Below are positions 1-8,560 of a stretch of DNA of 64,000 nucleotides, one piece after another. The notes under the pieces are model-generated. The model worked only from the letters and a program-made list of their open reading frames with translations, made no database searches and was not told the origin of the DNA. The stretch spans positions 4,371 through 68,370 of the forward strand of contig JAYRTJ010000006.1 in assembly GCA_041919675.1 (NCBI GenBank), given 5' to 3'. The position numbers were made by a program, and so were the translations under genes. Every line of letters starts with the position of its first letter. Positions within the stretch are counted from its first letter, which is position 1. The stretch comes from SHVO01 sp041919675 (GTDB lineage Bacteria; Pseudomonadota; Alphaproteobacteria; Rhodospirillales; Rhodospirillaceae).

Positions 1-651
1 GACCGCGCCGTGCATGTCGCGGTTGGTCTTGATGGCGCTCTTGCCGAATTTGAAGGTGAAGGCCTGCTTGATCTGGCTCTTGCGCGGCCACCACATCACC
101 ATCCCGGAAATCCCGAGGAAGGTCATGAACACGCCCAGCCAGCCGACGACCTGGCGGCCGTAGAGGTTACCGGGCAGAAGCAGACGGCCGTGGAGATCGT
201 GCATCATGCGGTCGAAGGACATGCCTTGCGGACGGCCCGGCGCCTGAGCCCGTTCGGCCGTCAGCGAGTCCGGCGCGACGGTCACGCGGATCTGGCCGGC
301 GCCCGGCGGACCGGGGCGAGCCTCCTCGCCTTCGGCGCGCGGCGCGGCGAAGCGCACGGTTGCCGTGCCTCCCGGCTTGCCCGGCGCGTCGTAGCCGGCA
401 AGGCGCGCGCCTTCGGGTGCGACAGCCTGCGCGGCCTGGATGATTTCAATGATCGGACGCTGCGGCGCCGAAGCCGGGTCGAAGCGCTCCGGCAGATGAT
501 CGATCATCTGCACGCTGCCCGACAATCCGAGCAGCACGAACGGGATCGAGAAGATGATTCCCATCCACAGATGAATCGTGGCGAGAAGCTTCTTGATCGA
601 GAAGCTTGCGCCTTTGGAACGCACCTGCGTTCCGGTTGTGATTTCAGTCAT
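1..651 (-). CDS. PepSY-associated transmembrane protein (C-terminus outside window)
   Basis: The reading frame stays open from the ATG at 651 to the window edge, so only the first 217 residues are visible. A hydrophobic helix at about residues 16-36 (LLATIHLWMGIIFSIPFVLL) is followed by a periplasmic-looking region with the SGSVQMIDHLPERFDP segment. A second helix (VVGWLGVFMTFLGISGMVMWW) ends in the WWPRK motif typical of PepSY-TM proteins. These inner-membrane proteins commonly sit beside TonB receptors and are thought to help in reducing or releasing siderophore iron. Here the gene lies directly downstream of such a receptor on the same strand, 200 bases away, which fits that role. The role in iron release is inferred from family and neighbour. 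Confidence 0.85.
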   Translation of the reverse strand, partial: MTEITTGTQVRSKGASFSIKKLLATIHLWMGIIFSIPFVLLGLSGSVQMIDHLPERFDPASAPQRPIIEIIQAAQAVAPEGARLAGYDAPGKPGGTATVRFAAPRAEGEEARPGPPGAGQIRVTVAPDSLTAERAQAPGRPQGMSFDRMMHDLHGRLLLPGNLYGRQVVGWLGVFMTFLGISGMVMWWPRKSQIKQAFTFKFGKSAIKTNRDMHGAV

Positions 652-752
652 GACTTTGCCACCGCCAAAAAAAGATTCGTTACGCCAAGAAGCACGGCCC
701 GCCTCCACGCGGAACATGCCTCCGTTTACCTCGTACCGCCGAGAGAAGGAAT

Positions 753-801
753 GAACGGCGGAGCTCTCGTAAAGGAGGAAAAACGAGAAGCTCCGCCGTT
801 C
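753..801 (-). terminator. Long stable hairpin between receptor and PepSY gene
   Basis: Bases 753-769 pair with 784-801: GAACGGCGGAGCT with AGCTCCGCCGTTC, extended by a CTCG/CGAG pair near the loop. The loop is about 14 bases. It lies between the stop of the siderophore receptor (852) and the start of the PepSY gene (651). No T-run follows on the minus strand, so it may be an attenuator or an mRNA-stabilising hairpin that sets the ratio of the two products rather than a full terminator. Confidence 0.5.
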
Positions 802-851
802 GAAGGCCGCGGTGGCGGTTGTGGAGCGCGGCCCGAGTTCCGTTGGTCTCC

Positions 852-3167
852 TTAGAAGCTGTAGTTCACGCTGAGCTGAGCGGCGCGACGGTCGCCCGGC
901 GTCGCCCAACCGTTGTTACGGATGCGGATGAAGTACTTCTTGTCGAAGATGTTGTTGACGTTCAGCTGCACACCCAGATTTTCCATGATCTGGTAGCTGG
1001 CCATCGCACGATGCGTCCAATAGCCGTCCGTCGTATACAGCGCGCCCGACGTATTGAGATACCAGCGGCCCTGATAGGTGGCGCCGTAGCCGAGCGTGAT
1101 GTTGAACGGCAGCGTATAGGTGGTCCACAGGCTGACGGCATGATCCGGCACGTTGCCGAGCTCGTTGCCGGCCTGCGGATCGGGAAGCGCGGGCGTATTG
1201 CCGCAACCCGTGGCGCCGGGCGTGCGTAGGCAGAACTCGGACACGCTGCGGATGATCTTGCTCTTCAGGTAGGTATAGTTGGCGAACACCATCCATTCTG
1301 GCGTGATGGTGCCGGCGGCGCCGAGCGCAATCCCATCCACCCGCGCGCTGCCGTCGAGCTGCTGCTCGGGCACGATCGGGTCGTTCGACGCCACGCGGAA
1401 GTTGGTACGGGCGTTGCGGAACAGCGAGCCCGTGAGCGAAAGCTGGTTTTCGAGGAGATTCCACTTCGCGCCGATTTCGTAGTTCTTCGCGGTTTCGGGG
1501 TCGACACTGCAGGTCGCGGCCGTGCACGAGCCGTTGACCGAGGTCTTGGACGGCGCCTTCGAGTTCCCGTAGGCGACATAGAGGCTGGCTTCCGGCACCG
1601 GCTTATAGACGGCGCCGACGCGGTACGAGAACAAATAGTCTTCGTTCTCGAACACTTGGCCCTGCGAGGTGAATGTTCCGTTGGTATAGGTGGCGGTCGT
1701 GTGCGTGCCGTCGTTGTGCTCGTAACGCAAGCCGCCGTTGATTTCGAACTGCGGCGTGATCTCCGCGGTTTCGAACAGGTAGATCGCTTGGTTCTTGAGC
1801 GTGCCGTCCTGCGAGGCGGCCTGGATGAAGTTGACCGGGCCGGTGTAAGTCGTATCCGGGTTCGAGATGTTCATCAGCGGGTAGGTCGGCGTGACGTTCG
1901 CCGCCGTACGCTGGATGTTGCCGTTGTCGAGATGGAACGTCTCGCTGGAGACGCCGATGCCGAGCACCGTGGTGTGGCGGACATCGCCGGTCATGAAACG
2001 CGAGGTGAGATCGAGCTGATTATAAAAGTTGGTGTTCTTGGTATCACGCGTGGTACCGCGCGGACCGCTCGGCAGGAAGGTGCCGGCCGGCGTACAAGCC
2101 GCGCCCGTCGACGGATTGATACCGGCCGACGAACACCAGGTGCCCTGCGGGGGATTGACCACCGAGTACTGGGTGACCTGCTGATAGCGGGTCAGATTGC
2201 GGACCGAGAAATTCTCGTCGAAGTCGTGCTGAATGATGGCGGTGCCGGCATCGAGGTTGATGCGCTGCACATCCATATTGGCGTAGCCGTAATAGAGGCC
2301 TGGATCCGACCCGGCGATGGCGCCGTTGTTGAAGGCGTTCTTGAAGTAGCCCACGCCGTATTGCGGCGTGTTGTTGTCGTGCTGATGCACGAAGCTGAGG
2401 GTGAAACGCGTCGGCGTACCGAGGCCCAGCGCGATCGACGGTGCGATGCCCCAGCGCTTGGCCTCTTCGACCTTACGGCCAGGCATGTTCTGGCTGTGGC
2501 CCATGAGGTTCAGGCGGATCGCGGAGGTCTCCGTGATAAGCTGATTGGTGTCGACGGTGCCGCGGAAGTAGCTGTCGGTGCCGACGCCGGCCGACAGGTC
2601 CGTGAACGGTTGGGCCTTCGGCGTCTTTGAAACGATATTGATCGTCCCGCCAACGGAGCCAGAGCCGCCGTAAACGGAGTTGGCGCCGTTGACGACTTCG
2701 ATCTGCTCAAGGTTGAACGGATCGGAGCGGGTGTACTGGGCGCTGTCGCGCACGCCATCGACGGTGATGTCGCTGTTCGCCGTGAAACCGCGCAGGTTGA
2801 CGGAATCGCCGTAACCGCCGCCGCCTTCACCGGCGCCGAACGTAATGCCGGGAACGGTGGACAGAACTTCGCGCAGGCTCATCATGTTCTGTTCGCGGAT
2901 GACCTCCGCCGGGATCACGGTGATGGTCTGCGGCGTGTCGAGCAGCGGCGCGGTGTATTTCGGCGAGTCCGGGATCTCGACTTTATATTCTTGGGGCGCG
3001 TCTTCCTCGACGCCGACGGCCGGGACGGCCAGGGGCTGGCCGCTCTGCGCGAACGCGGGCGCGCTGAAGACCACGGCGGTGGTGCTCAAAAGAGCGTAAA
3101 GTGCGCCGCGGCTGCCACGGTCGCGGGTGAAGGCCATGTCGGAGGCCGGCATCGTTCTCGACGTCAT
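852..3167 (-). CDS. TonB-dependent siderophore receptor (catecholate/Fiu type)
   Basis: The 771-residue outer-membrane receptor has a signal peptide ending near APAFAQ (about residue 41). A plug domain starts around DTPQTITVIPAEVI and continues through VNLRGF, DGVRDSAQY and the IEVVNGANSVYGGSGSVGG motif. A 22-strand-type barrel follows, ending in the terminal aromatic motif SVNYSF. Length and motifs fit the TIGR01783 siderophore-receptor family, which imports Fe(III)-siderophores using TonB energy. The plug follows the signal peptide directly with no STN signalling domain, so it is not a transducer. It is transcribed away from tonB across a region with repeated TGATTCGC sites, and the PepSY gene lies downstream. 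The substrate (catecholate or other) is inferred only from family resemblance. The ATG has a GAGGGGA ribosome site about nine bases upstream. Confidence 0.93.
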   Translation of the reverse strand: MTSRTMPASDMAFTRDRGSRGALYALLSTTAVVFSAPAFAQSGQPLAVPAVGVEEDAPQEYKVEIPDSPKYTAPLLDTPQTITVIPAEVIREQNMMSLREVLSTVPGITFGAGEGGGGYGDSVNLRGFTANSDITVDGVRDSAQYTRSDPFNLEQIEVVNGANSVYGGSGSVGGTINIVSKTPKAQPFTDLSAGVGTDSYFRGTVDTNQLITETSAIRLNLMGHSQNMPGRKVEEAKRWGIAPSIALGLGTPTRFTLSFVHQHDNNTPQYGVGYFKNAFNNGAIAGSDPGLYYGYANMDVQRINLDAGTAIIQHDFDENFSVRNLTRYQQVTQYSVVNPPQGTWCSSAGINPSTGAACTPAGTFLPSGPRGTTRDTKNTNFYNQLDLTSRFMTGDVRHTTVLGIGVSSETFHLDNGNIQRTAANVTPTYPLMNISNPDTTYTGPVNFIQAASQDGTLKNQAIYLFETAEITPQFEINGGLRYEHNDGTHTTATYTNGTFTSQGQVFENEDYLFSYRVGAVYKPVPEASLYVAYGNSKAPSKTSVNGSCTAATCSVDPETAKNYEIGAKWNLLENQLSLTGSLFRNARTNFRVASNDPIVPEQQLDGSARVDGIALGAAGTITPEWMVFANYTYLKSKIIRSVSEFCLRTPGATGCGNTPALPDPQAGNELGNVPDHAVSLWTTYTLPFNITLGYGATYQGRWYLNTSGALYTTDGYWTHRAMASYQIMENLGVQLNVNNIFDKKYFIRIRNNGWATPGDRRAAQLSVNYSF

Positions 3168-3202
3168 ATGAAAGTGTCCCCTCGAAGCGAATAAGTGATA
3201 AT

Positions 3203-3390
3203 GCGAATCAGTCTTGATGCGAGTGACTATTAATTGCGATTCTCGGGAACCGCAAGCGAAAAATTACAGCATGGACGTTGGGGCCGGAATCTTAACTTAT
3301 TGATTTTACGTAAATATTTACCGCACCTGCGGCGCTCCTAATAAATATCGACCGTGACAATGATTCGCAATTGCATTACTAATGATTCGC
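3203..3390. promoter_or_regulatory. Divergent iron-control region with Fur-like sites
   Basis: The 272-bp gap between the receptor and tonB holds AATGATTCGC at 3359-3368 and again at 3381-3390, 22 bp apart, and the inverse copy GCGAATCA at 3203-3210. The TGATTCGC half-site resembles the repeated half-sites of Fur boxes. Copies near both divergent starts suggest coordinated iron repression of the receptor and tonB. The assignment to Fur rather than another iron regulator is inference. Confidence 0.5.
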
Positions 3391-3439
3391 GTTTGCGATG
3401 TTTTACCCGCCTTAATCACACGGTTTCGTTTTTCCCGCG

Positions 3440-4222
3440 ATGAACAGCCTGACCACGCCTCGCCCGCTTCTCGATGCGCCGCACGCCTCCAGCGGCGTCG
3501 CCTCACAGCCCTTGTCCCTGAAGGACTTCGCGCGCACGGCGCAACCCGATCCTTTATCGAAGGGACAGCGCGCCTTCGGCGGCGCGGTCGCGCTCGGGAT
3601 TCAGGTGCTTTTCATTCTGGGGGTCGCCTACGGCACCATGCGCGAGATCGCGCCGCAGCTTGAGAACCTCACGATCGTCAACGTGCTGGAAGAAACGCCG
3701 ATGATCGAAGAGCCGCCGCCGCCGCCGCCGGTGATGGTCGCCGCGCCGGTGCTGACGATGCAGATGCCTTTGGTCACCATCACGCCGCCCGAGCCGCCGA
3801 AGACGGCGCCGACGGCCGTTGTGTCCGACATGCCGGCTCCACCGCCGCCGCCGCGCATCGACGACGGCGAGCGCCTGCGCCAAGTCACCGACTTCCAGCG
3901 CGCGCTTCAGCGCCATCTGCTGCGCCAGTTGATGTATCCGGCGCAAGCGCGCGCGCGCAGGGAAGAAGGCATCGTCTACGTGCGCGTGGCCATGAGCCGC
4001 GCCGGCCAGGTGATTTCCGCGAAGGTCCAGGATGCGTCGGATTTCCCGCAGCTCAACGCCGAAGCCATCGCCGTCATTCAGCGCGCGCAGCCGCTGCCGC
4101 TGCCGCCGCCCGCGGTGATGGGCGAGCCGGTCGACCTGATCATTCCGGTGACGTTCAATTTACGCGGCGGCCGTGGGGGCCGCGGCGGCGGACGCGGCGG
4201 CGATCACCACCGCGCGGAATAG
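3440..4222 (+). CDS. tonB: TonB energy-transducing protein with Gly-Arg-rich tail
   Basis: This 260-residue protein has a cytoplasmic N-terminus, one membrane helix around residues 46-63 (GGAVALGIQVLFILGVAY) and a proline-rich periplasmic spacer. A TonB C-terminal domain follows from about residue 150 (LRQLMYPAQARARREEGIVYVRVAMSR in part), with the YPxxAR and EGxVxVR-like signatures. TonB couples the proton-motive force to outer-membrane receptors, and the divergent receptor is its likely client. No exbB or exbD is adjacent. After the normal end of the domain (IIPVTFNL) comes a tail of about 18 residues rich in Gly and Arg ending GGDHHRAE, which is unusual for TonB. The ribosome site before the ATG is weak. 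Confidence 0.9.
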   Translation: MNSLTTPRPLLDAPHASSGVASQPLSLKDFARTAQPDPLSKGQRAFGGAVALGIQVLFILGVAYGTMREIAPQLENLTIVNVLEETPMIEEPPPPPPVMVAAPVLTMQMPLVTITPPEPPKTAPTAVVSDMPAPPPPPRIDDGERLRQVTDFQRALQRHLLRQLMYPAQARARREEGIVYVRVAMSRAGQVISAKVQDASDFPQLNAEAIAVIQRAQPLPLPPPAVMGEPVDLIIPVTFNLRGGRGGRGGGRGGDHHRAE

Positions 4223-4228
4223 CCTCGG

Positions 4229-5056
4229 TTATTGAGGCGTTTTATCCCACTCGCCGACCCACACGTCCTGCCCGCTCGCGGCATTGCCGAGCCGTGAGAG
4301 CAACGCGGGTTTGAGCTCCGTGCCGCTCTTGAGAAGAAGCTGACCCGACTTGTCCAGCAAATCACGCGCGAGGATCGCGCCCGGCCGCACGTCCTCGATC
4401 CGGCAGGCGCGCACGTTCTTCAGTTCGGCATCGCGGAAGTATTTCACGGCATGGACGCTCGCGAGTCCCCCATGCGAGGCGCGCGGCTGCGCGGACGTCG
4501 TTTCGCCGATCACATCCCCCGGACGGATGACACGGGCCGGACCGCCGATGCCCTTGGGTTTCTCCGGATCCACCGCCGAAGGCATCACGCCGGGCACCGC
4601 CGCGTAGAGGCTTGGATCTTGCAGAGTCCACGTACGGTGAATCCCCGCCTCGATCGTCTTCACCAGCTTTTCGATTGAAAGAGGCGCGACGGCGAATCCG
4701 TTGACGTCGAGTTTCTTCGCGGCCATCACCGCCGCGGAGTCCGGTTTTCCCGTGAGGATGATCACCGGCGTGCGCGGCGGGGTCTTCGGCAGCGACTTGG
4801 TCCGGATTTTGCGCAGAAGCTCGAGCCCGCCCTCGGGCGCCATGTCCCATTCGACGATGACGCAATCGATGGCCTGGCCGAGCCGGGTGAGAAGCTGAAC
4901 GGCGGTGTCGATGCTGGCGGCATGTTTGACGTTCTTCGCCTTCCCGCGCATGACCGCGGTCTGCGCCATATCGCGGTAAAACGGCTTATCGTCGACCACG
5001 AGGAACGCGGTCTTGGAGAAATCGACATCTTGTTGCAGAGGCGCGCCGACGGTCAT
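4229..5056 (-). CDS. Degenerate CheY-like receiver protein with C-terminal extension
   Basis: The 275-residue protein has a receiver domain at residues 15-135. The acidic pair D22-D23 (LVVDDKPFYR) and the conserved Thr102 (IILTGK) are present. The phospho-acceptor position is Glu69 (VIVEWDM) where the family has Asp, and the usual Lys before Pro125 is Ala124. The domain is therefore unlikely to be phosphorylated, and Glu may mimic the active state. After a linker, residues about 222-265 (VRPGAILARDLLDKSGQLLL) resemble the small module found in HD-GYP and HDOD-type regulators. No kinase or obvious output gene is adjacent. It converges on tonB with a six-base gap and diverges from the methyltransferase gene. 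Confidence 0.8.
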   Translation of the reverse strand: MTVGAPLQQDVDFSKTAFLVVDDKPFYRDMAQTAVMRGKAKNVKHAASIDTAVQLLTRLGQAIDCVIVEWDMAPEGGLELLRKIRTKSLPKTPPRTPVIILTGKPDSAAVMAAKKLDVNGFAVAPLSIEKLVKTIEAGIHRTWTLQDPSLYAAVPGVMPSAVDPEKPKGIGGPARVIRPGDVIGETTSAQPRASHGGLASVHAVKYFRDAELKNVRACRIEDVRPGAILARDLLDKSGQLLLKSGTELKPALLSRLGNAASGQDVWVGEWDKTPQ

Positions 5057-5184
5057 GCTATCAACCTGTAATTTCTATATTTATAACAAATATACCCCAG
5101 AGTAGCACAGCGAAAGGTTGCGGGTCCAAAGAGTAACGCAACGGCTGCGGCGAGGTTGCCGCATTGGATGTAGTGTTGGAGACC

Positions 5185-5760
5185 ATGGTCCTGAAACCGC
5201 TCAAAACCCTTTTGCGCGCCTATAAGAATCGGCGAATCCGGCGCCTGCCCTCGCGCATATTCCTGGAAACGGTGGTCATCCCGGCGCTGGCGAAGGCCGG
5301 CCGCCGGCGCATGCTGTTCGTCGGCACGCGCGCGTACAACCGGCCGGCTTATGAGCGCTGCGCGGCCGAAGGCATTTTGGTGTGGAGCATCGATATGGAT
5401 GCCGCCGCGGCCGCCGACGGCGCGCCGGACGGACACTTCGTCGGTAACGTCTGCGATATCGAAGCGCTGGCAGGGGGGCGGCGCTTCGATGTCATCATAT
5501 TCAACGGGGTCCTCGGCTGGGGCCTCAACAACGCAGCCGAAGCCTTGAGGGCGGTGAAAGCCATGAAGAACGTCGCCGCGCCGGGCGGTCTGCTCCTTGT
5601 CGGCTGGAATCCGGGCCTGACCGACGGCGCGGAGATCGCGGCGATGCGCCCTCATCTCGCGCCCGTGTCCGTCGGCGCGATTCCCGAGGACATCGCGTTT
5701 CCGCCGCGCGGCGCGGCGCAGCGCTATCCGCACCGCTACGAACTTTTCACCTTCGCCTGA
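5185..5760 (+). CDS. Methyltransferase-like protein (class I SAM fold)
   Basis: The protein is 191 residues from the ATG at 5185, which has GGAG just upstream; a TTG at 5164 is a less likely start. The sequence RMLFVGTRAYN resembles a shortened motif I, followed by SIDMD as an acidic motif II position. FDVIIFNGVLGWGLN and the GGLLLVGWNPG segment match late Rossmann strands of type 11 methyltransferases. The glycine-rich SAM loop (VGTRAYN) is weaker than usual, so activity is uncertain. Its stop overlaps the next start (TGATG), so it is translationally coupled to the propeller protein, suggesting work on the same glycan or lipid. Confidence 0.6.
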   Translation: MVLKPLKTLLRAYKNRRIRRLPSRIFLETVVIPALAKAGRRRMLFVGTRAYNRPAYERCAAEGILVWSIDMDAAAAADGAPDGHFVGNVCDIEALAGGRRFDVIIFNGVLGWGLNNAAEALRAVKAMKNVAAPGGLLLVGWNPGLTDGAEIAAMRPHLAPVSVGAIPEDIAFPPRGAAQRYPHRYELFTFA

Positions 5761-6638
5761 TGCCCATCAAAAAAGACATCTGGCGCATCGGCGCGGTTCG
5801 GGCCCCGGCCGCCGAGATCCTACAGCGCGGCCTTGAGGGGCATGACGTGACGTGGCTTTGCGATATGCCGCCGCTCACATTTCTGGCCGATCCCTTCGGC
5901 GTCTGGCGCGGCGGGCGGCTCTACGTATTCGCCGAAGCTTACGATTACCGCGACCGGCACGGCGTCATCGAAGCGCTGACCTTCGACGCCGGGCTGCGTC
6001 TGATCGCGCGGCGCGAGGTGCTGCGCGAACCCTGGCATCTGTCTTACCCCTTCATCGTCGAGACGGGCGGCGAGACTTACATGATGCCGGAGGGCTTCCG
6101 CTCGGGCGGCGTGTCCCTGTACCGCGCGGCCGCGTTTCCGCACCGCTGGGAACTGGTGCGGCGCATCACGCTCGACGAAGCGCCGATCGATGCGACGCCG
6201 GTGTTTCACAACGGCATGTGGTGGATGTTCTACACCCCCGCGACCACGCGCGAGGCCAAGGTGAGCGCGTTGCATGTCGCTTTCGCGTCCCGCCTTGAAG
6301 GGCCCTGGACGCCGCATCCGATGAATCCCGTGCGGTTCGATCCGTCGAGCTGCAGACCCGGCGGCACGCCCGTCGTCATTGACGGCGCGCTGGTGCTTCC
6401 CATGCAGGATTGCCGCGCCACCTACGGCGGCGCCATCCGGCCGCTCACCGTCACGCGGCTGACAACGGCGGATTTCGAAGCCGTTCCGGGCCACGTCCTG
6501 ACGGCGCCGGAGGCCGACGGATTTCACACGGTTGCGGGCGCCGGCGCACTGACGCTGATCGACACCAAGCGCTTCCACATCTCGCCGGCGTCGCTGGCGC
6601 TAGACGTACGCCACGTTCTCCGCAAAGCGTTCCGGTAG
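5760..6638 (+). CDS. GINT1-like / GH43-like five-bladed propeller protein
   Basis: The 292-residue protein has repeated blades characteristic of the propeller found at the N-terminus of plant glucosamine inositolphosphorylceramide transferase and of GH43-like proteins: LADPFGVWRGGRLYVFAEAY, LSYPFIVETGGETYMMPE, PIDATPVFHNGMWWMFYT and SCRPGGTPVVIDGALVLPMQD. The spaced acidic residues (ADPF, MPE) match the usual active-site face. In bacteria these proteins occur in surface-glycan or lipid-modification loci. The gene starts on the last base of the preceding stop, and its 3' end overlaps the convergent glycosyltransferase gene by 39 bases. No signal peptide is seen, so it is probably cytoplasmic. 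The exact reaction is unknown. Confidence 0.7.
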   Translation: MPIKKDIWRIGAVRAPAAEILQRGLEGHDVTWLCDMPPLTFLADPFGVWRGGRLYVFAEAYDYRDRHGVIEALTFDAGLRLIARREVLREPWHLSYPFIVETGGETYMMPEGFRSGGVSLYRAAAFPHRWELVRRITLDEAPIDATPVFHNGMWWMFYTPATTREAKVSALHVAFASRLEGPWTPHPMNPVRFDPSSCRPGGTPVVIDGALVLPMQDCRATYGGAIRPLTVTRLTTADFEAVPGHVLTAPEADGFHTVAGAGALTLIDTKRFHISPASLALDVRHVLRKAFR

Positions 6639-7757
6639 CGCCGCGTCCGCGTGGCGGGCGCGGTGGACACGGTCGAACATGTCGAGGTGCGCGTCCGCGA
6701 TCGGGCCGATCCGATACGCGTCCACCGCGCCCGCGAGGACGCGGGGATCGGGCGCCGGCTGCGCCAGCGCGAGGTCAAGCGCCTCCGACATCGAGACGTG
6801 ATCGCCGATGGGCGAGACGTGACAGCCCGGCAGTCCGATGAGGAGGTCGTTGATCGCAGGGGTGCAATCCGTGCTGACCACCGGGCGCCCCGCCGCAAGA
6901 GCTTCGACGAGCACGGCGCCGAAACCCTCGTAGTACGAGGACATGAGGAGAAGCCGCGCCTTGGCGAGCCGCGGCGAGATATCGCGCACATAACCCGCGA
7001 ATTCGACGCGGTCCTGCACGCCCAGGCTCGCGGCGAGGAGAGTCAGGTTCTCGATCTGCGGACCGTCGCCGAGGAAGACGAGGCGCGCGGTGCGGTCCTG
7101 CATGCGCGCGAGCGCGCGGATCGCGACGTCGAAGCCTTTTTCCTTCACCAGGCGGCCGGCGGCGACGATGACGTTGCCGCAAGCGCGCGTCGGCGCGCGC
7201 GGCGGCGGCGCATCGTCGAGAACCGGCAGGCGAATGTACTGGGTGATTTTGCGTCCCAGCACTTTGTCGGCGTGCGGCACGGTCGAGGGCGACAGCGCGA
7301 TGGCGGCGTCGATGCCGCGCAATCGGTGACGCGTGAGGATGTTGTAGCCGAATTGTTCAGCCGCGCCGCGGCCATGGCGGTACAACGGCGTCGAGATTTG
7401 CGTGACGATGCCCGGCGCCTCAGCGGGGTCCATGCCTCTGAGTTCGTTCAAGACCGGCCAATGGTAGTTGCCGGGGCAGAACAGCACGTCGACCGGACGG
7501 GTCTGGAGAAACCCGCGCAGCGCCCGGCCGAACCGGCGGCGCGAGCCGGCCGCGCGCGGAATTGCCGGCGCGCATTCGACCACGTCCACATTTTGGCCGA
7601 TAAGATTGACAAGAGGGCCTTTCAAGGCCCCGCAGAAGGCGACGACTTTCCGGCCGGTGTCCGCCCACCGGTTCATCAGGCGAATGGCGATCCGTTCCGA
7701 GCCGCCGAGCGGAAAGTCATGAAAAATAACGCCGATATGGCCGGCATTCTGTCGCAT
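6600..7757 (-). CDS. Family 4 glycosyltransferase (GT-B)
   Basis: The protein is 385 residues from the ATG at 7757, which has a GGGGAG site; longer frames to 7892 lack one. The N-terminal half opens with IGVIFHDFPLGGSERIAIRL, the glycine-rich acceptor-side loop of GT4 enzymes. The C-terminal half has VIVAAGRLVKEKGFDVAIRA, VFLGDGP and the SSYYEGFGAVLVEALAAGRPVV motif with the EGFG..E nucleotide-sugar binding residues. It should transfer a sugar from a nucleotide donor to a glycan or lipid on the cytoplasmic face. It converges on the propeller gene with overlapping ends, suggesting one small surface-glycan locus. Confidence 0.87.
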   Translation of the reverse strand: MRQNAGHIGVIFHDFPLGGSERIAIRLMNRWADTGRKVVAFCGALKGPLVNLIGQNVDVVECAPAIPRAAGSRRRFGRALRGFLQTRPVDVLFCPGNYHWPVLNELRGMDPAEAPGIVTQISTPLYRHGRGAAEQFGYNILTRHRLRGIDAAIALSPSTVPHADKVLGRKITQYIRLPVLDDAPPPRAPTRACGNVIVAAGRLVKEKGFDVAIRALARMQDRTARLVFLGDGPQIENLTLLAASLGVQDRVEFAGYVRDISPRLAKARLLLMSSYYEGFGAVLVEALAAGRPVVSTDCTPAINDLLIGLPGCHVSPIGDHVSMSEALDLALAQPAPDPRVLAGAVDAYRIGPIADAHLDMFDRVHRARHADAALPERFAENVAYV

Positions 7758-7978
7758 CAACTCCCCCCAACTTCCCACCCGGCGCCGGTTTTCCGGTCTT
7801 CGACCGCGCCCTTCTTGGAGGCCGGTCATACGCGTGCGTATATGGAAGATGCCGCCAGGAATGGTTGCCCCTACGGGCGCCCCGTCAGCCATTGGTTTGG
7901 GCGAGGAAACGCGATAAATCAGAGGCTTCTTGGGTGGGGACCCTGGTGATGGACCGGTGATGGGCGCGAGTTTTTAAG

Positions 7979-8521
7979 GTGACCGAGGCTGTCCTCGGCG
8001 TTCTGATGACGGAGTATCTCGCCATGCGCGAGGTGCTGTTGCGCTTCCTGGCGGCCCGGTTGGGTGACGCGGCGGCGGCGGACGACATTTATCAGGAGCT
8101 GTTCGTGCGCCTGAAGAGCGGCGCCCTGCCCGCCGATCTCGCCAATCCGCGCGGATACCTGTTCCGGATGGCCTACAATCTCGCCAACGAATTCTCGCGG
8201 GCGCGCCGCCGTCAGGACGCGCGCGATGCGCACTGGACGGAAACGACAACACACAAGGTCGGAACCGATACGATCGCCGACGCCACGGCGGCCGACGAGG
8301 CGCTGGCGTCGAAAGAAAGATTAACGGCTGTCATGAAGGCCCTGGACAGTCTGCCGGCCAAGAGCCGGGAGGTGTTCGTGATGTGCCGGGTTCAGGGGTT
8401 GAGCCACCGGGATATCGCCGAAGTGATGGGTATTTCGACCAAGACAGTGGAAAAACACATGACTGCGGCCTTGAAACACCTCACTTTATTTCTGCGGTCC
8501 ACAGAGGGGGAGCGGCATTAG
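7979..8521 (+). CDS. ECF sigma factor, FecI type
   Basis: The 180-residue protein has a sigma region 2 (LLRFLAARLGDAAAADDIYQ, then NPRGYLFRMAYNLA) and a region 4 helix-turn-helix (LSHRDIAEVMGISTKTVEKH). Such sigma factors direct polymerase to the promoter of an outer-membrane receptor when the partner FecR relays a periplasmic signal. The fecR and STN-receptor genes follow on the same strand, completing the set. The start is uncertain: GTG at 7979 or ATG at 8006, neither with a clear ribosome site. A CCGAGG-CTGT-CCTCGG hairpin lies between them (7983-7998). Confidence 0.9.
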   Translation: MTEAVLGVLMTEYLAMREVLLRFLAARLGDAAAADDIYQELFVRLKSGALPADLANPRGYLFRMAYNLANEFSRARRRQDARDAHWTETTTHKVGTDTIADATAADEALASKERLTAVMKALDSLPAKSREVFVMCRVQGLSHRDIAEVMGISTKTVEKHMTAALKHLTLFLRSTEGERH

Positions 8522-8560
8522 CCGCGGCATCTGCAAGATGAGTACCTTAAAAGGTGGATT

